From: DASSUW01 sp963803335
GTDB taxonomy: Bacteria; Actinomycetota; Thermoleophilia; Solirubrobacterales; Solirubrobacteraceae
Reading direction: 5' to 3'
Length of the DNA: 64,000 nt
Assembly (NCBI GenBank): GCA_963803335.1
Contig: CAWDME010000018.1
Coordinates: 71,399-135,398, forward strand
The translations under genes and the position numbers were made by a program. A model generated the notes under the pieces. The model was not told where the DNA came from and did no database searches. It saw only the letters and a program-made list of their open reading frames with translations. The first letter of the stretch is position 1; each line of letters starts with the position of its first letter. Shown in pieces: positions 1-9,049 of the stretch.

Positions 1-99
1 GAGAAGCACGTCGCGAGCATCTTCGGCAAGCTCGGCCTGCCGCCCGCCGAGAGCGCGCACCGCCGCGTGCTGGCGGTCGTGACCTGGCTAGGCGGTTAG
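1..99 (+). CDS. LuxR-family response regulator, C-terminal fragment
   Basis: Only the last 32 residues are in the window; the rest lies upstream of base 1. The reading frame is open from base 1 and ends in TAG. The segment EKHVASIFGKLGLPP followed by a HRRVLAV stretch matches the recognition-helix end and tail of the GerE/LuxR helix-turn-helix domain of NarL-type response regulators. Such proteins bind promoter DNA when phosphorylated by a histidine kinase. The stop overlaps the 3' end of the convergent map gene by 12 bases. The target genes cannot be judged from this fragment. Confidence 0.75.
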   Translation, partial: EKHVASIFGKLGLPPAESAHRRVLAVVTWLGG

Positions 100-828
100 C
101 ACCAGCGGCGGACCGTCGGTGACGACGATCGTGTGCTCGGTGTGGGCGGCGAGCGCGCCGTCGGCGGTCTTGATCGTCCAGCCGTCGCCGCCCTCGACGA
201 TCGCCGCACCGCCCGCGCCGAGGATCGGCTCGACCGTGATGACCAGGCCGGCGTGGAGCAGCGTGTCGTCGGCGAGATCTGGCGTGTTGGGGACCGACGG
301 CTCCTCGTGGATCGTGCGGCCGATGCCGTGGCCGCCGAGCCCGTCGAGCACCGCGACGCCGCGCGCAGACGCGGCGTTCGAGACGGCTTCGCTGATCGCT
401 CGCACGGGCGCGCCGGCAACCGCGGCGGAGAGACCGTCGGCGAGTGCGGCGTGAGCGGCGGAGACGAGGCGCCGAGCAGCCGGCGAGGCCGGCCCGCACA
501 CCACGGTGACGCAGGCGTCGGCGTAGAAGCCGTCGAGCTCGGCCGTGACGTCGAGCTTGACGACGTCGCCGCGGCGCAACCGTCGCGCGCCGGGCACACC
601 GTGGACCGCCGCGTCGTTGACGCTGATGAATACCTCCGACGGCGCGCCGTAGACGAGCTTCGGCGCCGAGCGCGCACCGTGGCGCGCGAACACCCGCCCG
701 GCCACGCGATCGAGCTCCGCCGTCGTCACGCCCGGCTGCACCCGGCGGCGCAGCTCGCGGAGCACATCGGCCACCACGCGGCCCGCGCGGCGCAGGCCCT
801 CCAGCTCGGCTTCGGTCTCGATCGACAT
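88..828 (-). CDS. map: type I methionyl aminopeptidase
   Basis: Removes the initiator methionine from nascent proteins in the cytoplasm. The 246-residue protein has the usual family length and the complete dinuclear metal site: Asp93 (KLDV), Asp104 (YADA), His167 (GGHGIG), Glu200 (ITVEP) and Glu231 (HTEHT). Substrate-binding His76 is in the HGVP motif. I chose the ATG at 828, directly before SIETEAELEGLRRAG, because the open frame upstream of it looks non-coding. The gene diverges from pyk across a 49-base gap that contains an inverted repeat, so the two promoters are probably close together. Confidence 0.95.
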   Translation of the reverse strand: MSIETEAELEGLRRAGRVVADVLRELRRRVQPGVTTAELDRVAGRVFARHGARSAPKLVYGAPSEVFISVNDAAVHGVPGARRLRRGDVVKLDVTAELDGFYADACVTVVCGPASPAARRLVSAAHAALADGLSAAVAGAPVRAISEAVSNAASARGVAVLDGLGGHGIGRTIHEEPSVPNTPDLADDTLLHAGLVITVEPILGAGGAAIVEGGDGWTIKTADGALAAHTEHTIVVTDGPPLVLTA

Positions 829-829
829 C

Positions 830-846
830 GTGGACGTATTGTCCAC
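830..846. promoter_or_regulatory. inverted repeat in the map/pyk divergent promoter region
   Basis: GTGGAC, five spacer bases and GTCCAC form a perfect 6-base inverted repeat. It lies 2 bases upstream of the map start and about 30 bases upstream of the pyk start. Its place in a 49-base divergent gap suggests a regulator site or a promoter-overlapping element. No regulator is identified. Confidence 0.35.
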
Positions 847-877
847 GCTCGCGGGTGTGTACCGTGCGTCGGCGATG

Positions 878-2287
878 ATGCGCCGCACGAAGATCGTGGC
901 CACGATCGGCCCGGCGTCGCGCGATCCCGAAGTGCTCGTCCGCATGGTCGAGGCGGGCATGGACGTCGCGCGGCTGAACTTCTCGCACGGCAGCGCCGAC
1001 GAGCACGCCGAGACCGCGCGCCTCGTGCGTGACGCCGCGGGCCGCGCCGGGCGCCAGGTCGCGATCCTGCAGGACCTGCCGGGCCCGAAGCTGCGCATCG
1101 GCCCGCTCGTCGACGGGATCGCCGAGCTCAAGCCCGGCGACAACCTCACGTTCGTGTGCGGCGCCAACGGCTTCGAGGGCGACGCCAAGCGCATGTCGAT
1201 CACCTGGGCCGGGCTCGCGGAGAGCGTCAGCATCGGCGAGATCCTCTACCTTGCCGACGGCGCCGTGCGGCTCCGCGTGCTGACCACCCGCCCGGGCGAC
1301 GGCGAGATCGACGCCGAGGTGGAGATCGGCGGCGCCGTCGCCTCACGCCAGGGCCTGAACATCCCCGGCGAGGCCGCCTCCCTGCCGTCGGTCCCCGAGG
1401 AGGACCTGCTGCACGTGCAGACCGGCGAGAAGATCGGCGTGGACCTCGTGGCGCTGTCGTTCGTCCGCCGCGCGGAGGACATCACGTTCCTGCGCAAGCA
1501 CACGCGGCTGCCGCTGATCGCCAAGATCGAGAAGCCGCAGGCCGTCCAGCGGGCGGAGGAGATCGTGCGCGCCGCCGACTGCGTGATGGTCGCCCGCGGC
1601 GACCTCGGCATCGAGCTGCAGATCCAGGAGGTCCCGATCGTGCAGAAGCAGGTGATCGCGCTCGCCGGCGCGCTCGCCCGCCCCTCGATCACCGCCACCC
1701 AGATGCTCGACTCGATGGTCCGCTCGCCGCGGCCGACGCGCGCCGAGGTGACCGACGTGGCCAACGCGATCCTCGACGGCACCGACGCCGTGATGCTCTC
1801 GCAGGAGAGCGCCGTCGGGCAGTTCCCGATCGAGTCGGTCGCGATGCTCGCCTCGATCGCCGAGCGCACCGAGCTGACGGCCCCGTACGCCGAGTGGAAC
1901 GAGCGGCGCGTGCGGCGCGACCGCCGCGACCCCGCCTACACGCTCGCGTACACGGCCACGCGCGCGGCCCACGAGCTCGGCCTCGCCGCGCTGGTCTGCC
2001 CGACGCTAAGCGGGCGCAGCGCGCGGCTGATCTCCGCGCACCGCCCGACGGTGCCGATCTACGCGCTGTCCCCCGGGCGCGAGACCGTGCGCCGCTGCGG
2101 GCTGATGTGGGGCGTCCAGGCGGCGTCCATGCGACGCTACGAGGTCACCGAGGAGCTGATCGCCGCCGCCGTGGCGCGCGTGGTCGAGCTCGGCTGGGTG
2201 AAGAAGGGCGAGCGCGTCGGCGTCACCGCCGGCCTGCCGTCCGGCAAGCCCGGGACGACGAGCCTGCTGCAGATTCAGGAAGCGTAG
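878..2287 (+). CDS. pyk: pyruvate kinase
   Basis: Catalyses the last step of glycolysis, phosphoenolpyruvate plus ADP to pyruvate plus ATP. The start MRRTKIVATIGPAS is the canonical N-terminus of the family; an ATG three bases earlier is equally possible. Hallmarks are RLNFSHG in the first strand, the active-site segment IAKIEKP with its catalytic lysine, VARGDLGIE, and ITATQMLDSM. The C-terminal 130 residues form the regulatory domain. Length (469 residues) is normal. The gene diverges from map and its 3' end overlaps the convergent ABC1-kinase gene by 13 bases. Confidence 0.95.
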   Translation: MRRTKIVATIGPASRDPEVLVRMVEAGMDVARLNFSHGSADEHAETARLVRDAAGRAGRQVAILQDLPGPKLRIGPLVDGIAELKPGDNLTFVCGANGFEGDAKRMSITWAGLAESVSIGEILYLADGAVRLRVLTTRPGDGEIDAEVEIGGAVASRQGLNIPGEAASLPSVPEEDLLHVQTGEKIGVDLVALSFVRRAEDITFLRKHTRLPLIAKIEKPQAVQRAEEIVRAADCVMVARGDLGIELQIQEVPIVQKQVIALAGALARPSITATQMLDSMVRSPRPTRAEVTDVANAILDGTDAVMLSQESAVGQFPIESVAMLASIAERTELTAPYAEWNERRVRRDRRDPAYTLAYTATRAAHELGLAALVCPTLSGRSARLISAHRPTVPIYALSPGRETVRRCGLMWGVQAASMRRYEVTEELIAAAVARVVELGWVKKGERVGVTAGLPSGKPGTTSLLQIQEA

Positions 2288-3648
2288 AACCGCGTTTCTT
2301 CGACGCCGAGCTCGGTCACGGGCTCGGCGCCGTACATCCACTCGCGCGCGATCCGGTGCCAGTTGGCGCTCGCCTGCAGCTGCGAGAGCACGGCGAGCGT
2401 GAGCAGCTCGACGCGGCGGCCGAACAGGTGGTCGGCGGGCAGGGTTTCGTGGCGCATCTGCCCGAAGTGCGAGGAGCGCGGGTCCGACATCTCGATCATC
2501 ACCTCGGTGGCGATCTCGGGCTGCAGGTGGACCTCCTCGTCGAGCACATACCACCACGTGGCATCGAGGAACTGGGCGAGCAGCTTGTCGGGCCGGAAAC
2601 GGTCGGGCTCGCGCAGGAAGCCGGTCTTGCTGAAGATCTCGTGCAGCCGCTCGCCGTCACCCTCGTGGCCGGCGCGCTGGCAGGCGAGCTCGATCTCGAT
2701 CAGCTCCGCCGGCATCACCTTGAACAGGCCGAAGTCGAGGAAGGCAACGCTCCCGTCGGGCTGCAGCAGGAAGTTGCCGGGGTGCGGGTCGCCGGAGAAC
2801 TGGCGGTGCCGGTACATGCAGCCGAAGAAGAAGCGGAAGATGATCTCGCCGACGCGGTCGCGGGTCTCCTGGTCGAGCTCTTTGATCGCGTCGAAGCCGA
2901 GGCCGGTGACGTACTCGGTGACGAGCACCTTCTCGCGCGACAGCGAGGAGACGACCTCGGGCACGCGGATGAACGGGTGGTCGCGGAAGATGCGCGCAAG
3001 CGTGCGCTGGTTCTGCGCCTCGAGCTCGTAGTCGAGCTCGTCGCCGATCCGCGTGCGGATCTCGTCGGCGGTGCTCTTGACGTCGAGCCCCGGGGCGATC
3101 CGCTTCATCAGCCGCAGGATGATCCCGAGGTTCTGCATGTCGGCCCGGACCGCCTGGGCGACGCCCGGGTACTGCACCTTGACGGCGACGTCGCGCCCGT
3201 CGTGCAGGCGCGCGCGGTAGACCTGCCCGATCGATGCCGCGGCCACCGGCTCGGTCTCGAACGCCTCGAAGACGTCCTCGATCGACTCGCCGAGCTCGGA
3301 CTCCATGACCTTGCGCATGTCGGCGAAGCGGACCTTCGGCGCGGCGTCGCGCAGCTGGCCGAGCTTGCGCTGGAACTCCTCGCGGTGCTCCTCAGGGACC
3401 AGCCCGACGTCGAGGAAGCTCATCACCTGCCCGAGCTTCATCGCGGCGCCCTTCATCGTCCCGAGCGCGGCGACGATCTGCTCGGCCGCCTCGAGGTTGC
3501 GGCGCTCCAGCGCCGCCTGCTTGCCCTCGTCGCCGCGCCCGAGGTTGCCGACGCGGGTGCCGAGGTGGCGCGCCGCCTGCCCGGCGGCCAGCCCCGAGAC
3601 GCGCGCGGTGCGGGCGATGCGCGACGTCGGAATGCGGTCCTTGGCCAT
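2275..3648 (-). CDS. ABC1/UbiB (AarF) atypical kinase family protein
   Basis: Member of the ABC1/ADCK atypical kinase-like family, 457 residues. Visible motifs are the family-specific KxGQ (residues 71-74), an alanine-rich nucleotide loop AAASIGQ (about 137-142), the ATP lysine in AVKVQYPG (157), GDPHPGN (catalytic Asp287) and LDFG (305). In proteobacteria the family supports ubiquinone synthesis. Actinobacteria mostly use menaquinone, so the role here is open and may concern lipid or isoprenoid quinone handling. The stop codon of the upstream gene abuts this start with no gap, so the two are probably co-transcribed. Confidence 0.88.
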   Translation of the reverse strand: MAKDRIPTSRIARTARVSGLAAGQAARHLGTRVGNLGRGDEGKQAALERRNLEAAEQIVAALGTMKGAAMKLGQVMSFLDVGLVPEEHREEFQRKLGQLRDAAPKVRFADMRKVMESELGESIEDVFEAFETEPVAAASIGQVYRARLHDGRDVAVKVQYPGVAQAVRADMQNLGIILRLMKRIAPGLDVKSTADEIRTRIGDELDYELEAQNQRTLARIFRDHPFIRVPEVVSSLSREKVLVTEYVTGLGFDAIKELDQETRDRVGEIIFRFFFGCMYRHRQFSGDPHPGNFLLQPDGSVAFLDFGLFKVMPAELIEIELACQRAGHEGDGERLHEIFSKTGFLREPDRFRPDKLLAQFLDATWWYVLDEEVHLQPEIATEVMIEMSDPRSSHFGQMRHETLPADHLFGRRVELLTLAVLSQLQASANWHRIAREWMYGAEPVTELGVEETRFYAS

Positions 3649-4302
3649 TTACGGGGTGGTGGCCGTCGGCGTGGCGGTGGCCTGAGGCACGGGCGACGCG
3701 GTGGGGGACGGCGTCGCGGTCGCGGTCGGCGTGGCCGTCGCGGTCGGCGTCGGGGTGGCCCGGTCGCCCTGTGTCGGCGTTGCCGTCGGCGTCGGCGTGG
3801 CGGTCGGGGTGGACCGCGAGCCGAAGAACGTCGTGCGCCCGCTGTCCTTGGTCGCGGGGCCGCCAAAGACGAGCTCGCTGCTCGTGAGCAGCACGACGGC
3901 GACCGCGAAGGCGAGCGCGCCGGTCGCCAGCGCGATCTTCCAGTGGTGGCGCGGCTTCGGCGAGGCGCGCAGGCCGTACGGGTCGCCGACCCGCGTCTCC
4001 GGCTCGATGCCGCGCTCTGCCGGCGGCAGCGGCTCGAACGGCTCGGTGGGTGGCTCGTACGCCTCCGGCGAGCGCACCGCCGCGCCCGTCGCGCTGCGGC
4101 GCGTGACGCGCGGCGTCACGGCGGTGATCTTCTCGGCCGGGCGGCGCAGGGCCTCGGACGTCAGTGCCACGATCACGGGCGTCATCGCCGTCGCGATGAT
4201 CGTCCCGCGCTGCCAGAACAGCGGGACGATGACGGCAGCCGCCACCGCGGCCGCCGACGAGATGACCAGGGTCTGGATGGAGATGCCGCTCTTCTTCTCC
4301 AT
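3649..4302 (-). CDS. membrane protein with Thr/Pro-rich tail, unknown function
   Basis: A 217-residue protein of no recognised function. A hydrophobic stretch near residues 10-47 (TLVISSAAAVAAAVIV, then an IIATAMTPVIVALTSEAL stretch) is followed by a charged, proline-rich linker. One transmembrane helix lies at about 121-143. The last 54 residues are TPTPTATP-type low complexity, typical of a flexible extracytoplasmic spacer. It lies 10 bases downstream of the metallo-beta-lactamase gene and directly abuts the ABC1-kinase gene, so all three probably share one transcript. Confidence 0.7.
   Translation of the reverse strand: MEKKSGISIQTLVISSAAAVAAAVIVPLFWQRGTIIATAMTPVIVALTSEALRRPAEKITAVTPRVTRRSATGAAVRSPEAYEPPTEPFEPLPPAERGIEPETRVGDPYGLRASPKPRHHWKIALATGALAFAVAVVLLTSSELVFGGPATKDSGRTTFFGSRSTPTATPTPTATPTQGDRATPTPTATATPTATATPSPTASPVPQATATPTATTP
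3652..3813. repeat. low-complexity GC-rich repeat coding the Thr/Pro tail
   Basis: Degenerate short repeats (units such as ggcgtcgcggtc and gtggccgtc) cover the 3' end of the membrane-protein gene and encode alternating Thr-Pro and Thr-Ala. Such tracts expand and contract by slippage, so tail length may vary between strains. Confidence 0.7.
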
Positions 4303-4312
4303 CCGTCTTGTT

Positions 4313-5044
4313 CTAGCGGGTGACCTTCGAGCCGGGCACGATGTCGTCCCGGCCGTCGGGCCACCGGACCCACGCCTTGTGGCCGCCGTCGTAGTCGTCG
4401 CCGAGCAGGATCAGCGTCGCCGGCTCACCCAGCGCCGAGCATTCCTCAGCGCCCTCATCGTCGATCCCACGCCAGATCCGCACGAAGCGATTGGACTCGA
4501 GCTCCTCGGCCACCGTGGTGGGATCGGTGTGGCCCGGGCGGATCGTCGTGTCCGGCGGGAGCTGCAGCAGCACGTCCATGATCGAGCGCTTGAGATCGCC
4601 ATAGCTCGTGCTGCCGGGCGCGCGCACGCCGCCGACCGAGCCCTTGAACAGCGTGTCGCCGGTGAACACGTTGCCGTCGACGAGCAGGGAGAGCATCCCG
4701 GCGGTGTGGCCGGGCGTGTGCAGCGGGGTGACCGTCAGGCCGCCGATCTCGATCGCCTCGTCCGGCTTCAGTTCGCCCGTGGTACCGGGCACGCGCTCCT
4801 CGGCGTGGGCGAGCACAGCCGCGTCGGGCCAGCGCTCGAGCACCTTGTCGAGCTCGGCGACGTGATCGTGATGGTGATGCGTGAGCAGCACGTGCGTCAC
4901 CGTCAGGCCGTGCTCGTCGGCCTTCTCCAGCAGCGGGGCGACCGGCCCTCCGGCGTCGACGAGGAACGCGTCGCCGCCCGGCCCGGCCGCGACCAGGTAC
5001 GTGTTCGAGAGCCAACCGTCGCTCATGGAACGTTCGATGATCAT
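4313..5044 (-). CDS. MBL-fold metallo-hydrolase (glyoxalase II-like)
   Basis: Zinc hydrolase of the metallo-beta-lactamase fold, 243 residues. The zinc ligands are visible: THHHHDH (residues 55-61), PGHTAG (His113), GD (Asp130) and a later His in RPGHTDP. The tail after residue 190 is an extra small domain with a GDDYDGGHKAWVRW segment. It diverges across 23 bases from a glyoxalase I gene. This suggests a methylglyoxal detoxification pair in which this enzyme hydrolyses the thioester product. Actinobacteria lack glutathione, so a mycothiol or other thiol adduct is a plausible substrate; that part is inference. Confidence 0.85.
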   Translation of the reverse strand: MIIERSMSDGWLSNTYLVAAGPGGDAFLVDAGGPVAPLLEKADEHGLTVTHVLLTHHHHDHVAELDKVLERWPDAAVLAHAEERVPGTTGELKPDEAIEIGGLTVTPLHTPGHTAGMLSLLVDGNVFTGDTLFKGSVGGVRAPGSTSYGDLKRSIMDVLLQLPPDTTIRPGHTDPTTVAEELESNRFVRIWRGIDDEGAEECSALGEPATLILLGDDYDGGHKAWVRWPDGRDDIVPGSKVTR

Positions 5045-5067
5045 GGGCCGGAGGGTACGCTCCGACC

Positions 5068-5442
5068 GTGGAACTCATCCATACCTGCTACCGCATCGGC
5101 GAGATCGACCGCAGCGTCGCCTTCTACGAGGCGCTCGGCTTCGAGGAGCGGCGCCGGATGCCGATTCGCGAAGAGGCGATCAACGTCTTCATGGGCCTGC
5201 CGGGCGACGGCGACCGGCTCGAACTCACGTACAACCACGGCGTCGACTCCTACGAGTTGGGCACCGGCTACAACCACATCGCGCTCACCGTCGACGACCT
5301 CGACGGCACGCTCGAGGCGCTCGGCGGCAAGGGCATCGAGCCCGAGAAGCCGCCGTACCGCGTGCGCGAAGGCGGCTCGCGCATCTGCTTCGTTCGCGAC
5401 CCGGACGGCTACCGCATCGAGCTGATCGAGAAGTCGTCCTGA
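5068..5442 (+). CDS. gloA: lactoylglutathione lyase (glyoxalase I) family protein
   Basis: VOC-fold metalloenzyme of 124 residues that isomerises the hemithioacetal of methylglyoxal. The two beta-alpha-beta-beta-beta modules and the metal ligands are seen: His5 (ELIHTCYRI), Glu52 (RLELTYN), His70 (GYNHIALTV) and Glu118 (YRIELIE). It starts with GTG. The low-molecular-weight thiol used is unknown. It diverges from the metallo-beta-lactamase hydrolase. Its stop codon overlaps a CTG that may begin the downstream methyltransferase. Confidence 0.9.
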   Translation: MELIHTCYRIGEIDRSVAFYEALGFEERRRMPIREEAINVFMGLPGDGDRLELTYNHGVDSYELGTGYNHIALTVDDLDGTLEALGGKGIEPEKPPYRVREGGSRICFVRDPDGYRIELIEKSS

Positions 5443-5465
5443 GCGAGTCCGCCTTCGCCCCCGGC

Positions 5466-6206
5466 GTGGCGGCGTGGCGGCAGAAGCTCGGCAGCGTCCG
5501 CGACGCCGTCCGGCAGGAGCTCGTGGCGCGGCAACTGCGCGCGCATCTCCCGGACGAGCCGCTGGACGTGCTCGACGCCGGCTGCGGGCAGGGCACGCAG
5601 GCGATCCGGCTCGCGCGGCTCGGCCACCGGGTGCTCGGCATCGACCTGTCCGAGGAGCTGTTGCAGGACGCGCGGCAGGCGGTCGCGGACGAGCCCGCCG
5701 AGGTCCGCGAGCGACTGGCGTTCGAACACGGTGACGTGCTCGAGGCGGGCGCGCGCTTCCCGGCCCGGTTCGAGGGCGTGTGCTGCCACGGCGTGCTCAT
5801 GTACCTGCCGTCGCTGGACGCGGCCGCGGCATCGCTCGTCGCTGCGGCACGACCGGGCGCCGTCGTCTCGCTCCTGACGCGCAACCGGGCCGGCCTGGCC
5901 ATGCGCGCCGGCATGTCCGGGGACTGGGAGGCGACCGTCGCCGCGTTCGACGCGGATCGCTACACGAATCGCCTCGGCCTCGAGGACCTGCGGGCGCACG
6001 AGCCCACGGAGGTCCAGGAGGCGCTGCGCGCGGCCGGCGCCCGTCCGCTCGCGTGGTACGGCGTGCGGCTGTTCTGCGACCACTGGCCGGACGGCGAGCC
6101 CCCAGCCGACTTCGCGGCGCTGCTCCGCGCCGAGGAGGAGGCCGGTCGCCGCGACCCCTACCGCGCCGTTACGGCGCTCACCCACACCATCGCTAAGGCC
6201 GCGTGA
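5466..6206 (+). CDS. SAM-dependent class I methyltransferase
   Basis: Predicted S-adenosylmethionine-dependent methyltransferase of about 246 residues. Motif I is VLDAGCGQGTQAIRLA, followed by the acidic ribose-binding end of strand two (VLGIDLS) and HGDVLEAG. The substrate is unknown. The first standard start in frame is GTG at 5466. A CTG at 5439 overlaps the glyoxalase stop as CTGA and would add nine residues (SESAFAPG and one more), so translation could be coupled to gloA. The 3' end overlaps the convergent FG-GAP gene by 14 bases. Confidence 0.8.
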   Translation: MAAWRQKLGSVRDAVRQELVARQLRAHLPDEPLDVLDAGCGQGTQAIRLARLGHRVLGIDLSEELLQDARQAVADEPAEVRERLAFEHGDVLEAGARFPARFEGVCCHGVLMYLPSLDAAAASLVAAARPGAVVSLLTRNRAGLAMRAGMSGDWEATVAAFDADRYTNRLGLEDLRAHEPTEVQEALRAAGARPLAWYGVRLFCDHWPDGEPPADFAALLRAEEEAGRRDPYRAVTALTHTIAKAA

Positions 6207-7452
6207 CGAGATAGGCGGCGCCGGCGCCGGGCGAGCCGAACAGCAGGCTGCCGCCGACCACGGCGATCGAGGCGCGCGTGCGCTTGACGTTGCGCAGGCC
6301 GGTGTAGGTGCGCAGCCGGCATCCGTTCGCCGAGAAGAGCAGCGCCTTCGTCGGGCCGTCGAAGCGGCCGCGGGCAAGCACGAGGACCCTGCCGCCGCGA
6401 GCCGTCGCCACCGCGATGCCGGCCGGCCCGCCCGTCCGCGGACCGGCGAGCTTGACGGTGTGCCCGGCGACGAGCCACGCCGACCCCGGCTTCGTGCTGC
6501 GCACGGTGCCGGGCGCCCCGGCCACAAACCCGCTGCCGTAGCGAGCCAGCGAGGCGCCGAAGCCGCGTGCGCCCGGCGGGCCGTTGATCTGCCGGCCGCG
6601 GAACGGCTCACCAGAGCGGATGAAGACGTCAACGCCGTGGGCGCGCCCGCGCAGCAGGTACACAGCACCGCGCGGGTGGACGCCCGGTGCGCCGATCAGC
6701 AGGTCGCCGAAGCCGTCGTGGTCGACGTCGCCCGCCGGCGCGGCGGCGCTGCCGAGCACCCCACCGTCGTCGATCCCGCGCACGAGGAAGCCGGTCGTGC
6801 CGCCGCCGTAGACGACGCGCAGCGCCCCGCCGCCCTCGTCGCCGTCGATGTCGATCCGGATCCCGACGTCGGCGCGGTGGTCGCCGTTGACGTCCCCGAC
6901 CGGCCAGGCCCCGAGGAGCGGGCCGTCGACGATCGCATAGCCGCCGGTGCCGAGCGCCGCGAGGTCGACCGGGGCGGTGTCGCGCTTGCCGTAGACCACG
7001 AACACCGCGGGGGCGAACGCCGTGTCATGCCCGCTGACGAGCACGTCGGCGAGGCCGTCGCCATTGACGTCGCCTGCACCGGCCACGACGGCGCCCGCGC
7101 CATCGCTCCCCGGGTTCTCGTCATTGGCGCGCGGGAGCGCGACGGCGCCGGCGATCCGGAAGCCGTGATGGCCGAGCGTCAGGCGACCGTGCGGGAAGGG
7201 GCCGAGGACGACGTAGGCCGCGCCTGCGTCACGGCGACCGAGCGCGTTGGCGCGCGGAGCGCCGACGATCAGGTCGCCGTGCCCGTCGCCGTTCACGTCC
7301 CCGGCACGCGCGACCGAGGCGCCCGCCCGGTCGGAGCGGTGCTCGCCGGCGAGGACCAGCGAGGCGTGCTGCGGAACGGACGTGCTCGCGGCCGCCGCGC
7401 CCGGCAGCGCGACCGCCAGAACCACCAGCAGAAGAACGGGGACGCACCTCAT
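6193..7452 (-). CDS. secreted FG-GAP/VCBS repeat (integrin alpha-like) protein
   Basis: A 419-residue exported protein. The signal peptide MRCVPVLLLVVLAVALPGAAAA precedes FG-GAP repeats, each with a calcium-binding loop: DVNGDGHGDLIVGAP, DVNGDGLADVLVSG, DVNGDHRADVGI and DVDHDGFGDLLIGAP. These repeats form beta-propellers seen in integrin alpha chains and in bacterial surface proteins. No catalytic domain is visible, so a surface binding or structural role is likely. I chose the ATG at 7452 because it places the hydrophobic core directly after the start. It diverges from the ppx gene. Confidence 0.82.
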   Translation of the reverse strand: MRCVPVLLLVVLAVALPGAAAASTSVPQHASLVLAGEHRSDRAGASVARAGDVNGDGHGDLIVGAPRANALGRRDAGAAYVVLGPFPHGRLTLGHHGFRIAGAVALPRANDENPGSDGAGAVVAGAGDVNGDGLADVLVSGHDTAFAPAVFVVYGKRDTAPVDLAALGTGGYAIVDGPLLGAWPVGDVNGDHRADVGIRIDIDGDEGGGALRVVYGGGTTGFLVRGIDDGGVLGSAAAPAGDVDHDGFGDLLIGAPGVHPRGAVYLLRGRAHGVDVFIRSGEPFRGRQINGPPGARGFGASLARYGSGFVAGAPGTVRSTKPGSAWLVAGHTVKLAGPRTGGPAGIAVATARGGRVLVLARGRFDGPTKALLFSANGCRLRTYTGLRNVKRTRASIAVVGGSLLFGSPGAGAAYLVTRP

Positions 7453-7540
7453 CACGTTCACCCTGACACCGCGCGAACGTCCCATCATCCGGAAAACGCC
7501 GTCGCGTGTCTCCGTGAGTTCCCGGGTACGCTTCGGCACC

Positions 7541-9049
7541 GTGAGCCAGAACCGACTCGCGGTGATCGACCTCGGGTCCAACTCGTTCCGGCTCGTTGTC
7601 TTCACGTGGGTCGAGGACTCCTGGTTCCGGCTCTCGGATGAGATCCACGAGGTCGTGCGCATCGGCGAAGGCCTCGAGGAGACCGGGACGCTCGCCAAGG
7701 AGCCGATGGAGCGGGCGCTCGAGACGGTCGCGCTGTACGCGCACTTCTGCCGCGCCACCGGGATCGACGACGTGCAGGCGGTCGCCACCTCGGCGATCCG
7801 CGACGCGAGCAACCGCGACGAGTTCCTCGAGCGGGCCGCGCTCGACGTGCGCGTGCTCAGCACCGAGGAGGAGGCGTTCTACGGCTACCTCGCCGCCGTC
7901 AACTCGACCACGCTGAGCAACGGCGTCGCGCTCGACATCGGCGGCGGCTCGATGCAGCTCACCCTCGTCAGGGACCGCGAGGCGCGCGACATGCGCTCGT
8001 GGCCGTTCGGAGCCGTGCGCATGACCGAGCGCTTCCTCGCACGCGAGTCCGTCAAGTCCAAGCACCTGAAGGCGCTCCGCGAGCACGTCGGCGCCGCGCT
8101 GGACGACGTGCCCTGGCTAGCGAAGGGCGGCGATCTCACCGGAATCGGCGGCACGGTCCGCAACCTCGGTACCGCGGCGATGTTGCGCGAGGGGTTGCCC
8201 TCGTTCGGCGTCCAGGGCTATGCGCTGCGGCGGAAGCTGCTCGACGAGATGATCGAGGACTTCGCCGAGATGACGCCGGCCGAGCGGGGCAAGGTGCCGG
8301 GCATCAAGCCCGAGCGCGGCGACCTCATCCTGGCCGGCGCCATGGTCGTGCAGGCGGTGATGGAGGCGGGCGGCTTCGACGCGCTGGAGGTCACCGAAGC
8401 CGGCCTGCGAGAGGGCGTGTTCTTCTCCCAGCTGCTCTCCCGGCGCGAGCCGCCGCTGTTCAACAACGTGCGCCGCGCGTCGGTCCGCAACCTGGCGGCC
8501 GAGTACGACCAGCTCAACGCGCACACCGAGCACGTCGCCGAGCTGGCGCTCACGATGTGGGACGCACTGGGGAGCAACGACCCGGTCGAGCGCGAGCTGC
8601 TGTGGGCCGCGGCGATGCTGCACGACATCGGGATGTCGATCGACTACGACGACCACCACAAGCACTCGCGCTACCTGATCCTGAACGCGGGTTTGCCCGG
8701 GTTCTCGCCGCGCGAGACCGCGCTGATCGGCCAGATGGCCCGGTTCCACCGCAAGGGGAACCCGCGGCTGGGGCCGTTCGCGGCGCTCGGCGAGGACGGC
8801 GACGAGGAGCTGCTCACCCGCTGCTCGGCCGTGTTGCGCGTGGCGGAGCAGCTCGAGCGCTCGCGCGATCAGGCCGTCGACCGCGTGCAGGTGAAGGTCG
8901 ACAACGGCCGCGTCGAGCTTTCCCTCGAGGCACACGAGGACGTCTCGATCGCGCGCTGGGCCGCGATGAACGAGGCCGAGGTGTTCAAGACGGCGTTCGG
9001 GCGAGACCTGGAGATCAGCGAGGCCCGGGCGTCTCGGACGGCGAGGTAG
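7541..9049 (+). CDS. ppx: Ppx/GppA phosphatase with C-terminal HD domain
   Basis: Exopolyphosphatase or guanosine pentaphosphate phosphohydrolase, 502 residues. The N-terminal actin-like ATPase fold shows VIDLGSNSFRLVVF and DIGGGSMQL, and the second subdomain has LTGIGGTVRNLG. After about residue 310 an HD-type domain follows with LHDIGMS and a DDHHKHS segment, as in long Ppx proteins. It probably links polyphosphate turnover with (p)ppGpp metabolism. The start is a GTG at the beginning of SQNRLAVIDLG. The 3' end overlaps the opposite-strand small gene by 35 bases. Confidence 0.92.
   Translation: MSQNRLAVIDLGSNSFRLVVFTWVEDSWFRLSDEIHEVVRIGEGLEETGTLAKEPMERALETVALYAHFCRATGIDDVQAVATSAIRDASNRDEFLERAALDVRVLSTEEEAFYGYLAAVNSTTLSNGVALDIGGGSMQLTLVRDREARDMRSWPFGAVRMTERFLARESVKSKHLKALREHVGAALDDVPWLAKGGDLTGIGGTVRNLGTAAMLREGLPSFGVQGYALRRKLLDEMIEDFAEMTPAERGKVPGIKPERGDLILAGAMVVQAVMEAGGFDALEVTEAGLREGVFFSQLLSRREPPLFNNVRRASVRNLAAEYDQLNAHTEHVAELALTMWDALGSNDPVERELLWAAAMLHDIGMSIDYDDHHKHSRYLILNAGLPGFSPRETALIGQMARFHRKGNPRLGPFAALGEDGDEELLTRCSAVLRVAEQLERSRDQAVDRVQVKVDNGRVELSLEAHEDVSIARWAAMNEAEVFKTAFGRDLEISEARASRTAR

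Noticed and set aside
3652..3813. CRISPR-like or tandem-repeat array
   Set aside because: The repeats are short, degenerate and in frame with a Thr/Pro protein tail; there are no spacers.
1156..4323. 1055-residue open frame on the plus strand across pyk and the ABC1-kinase gene
   Set aside because: Arg/Ala/Gly-rich shadow of real genes in other frames; no domain, and high GC makes long antisense frames common.
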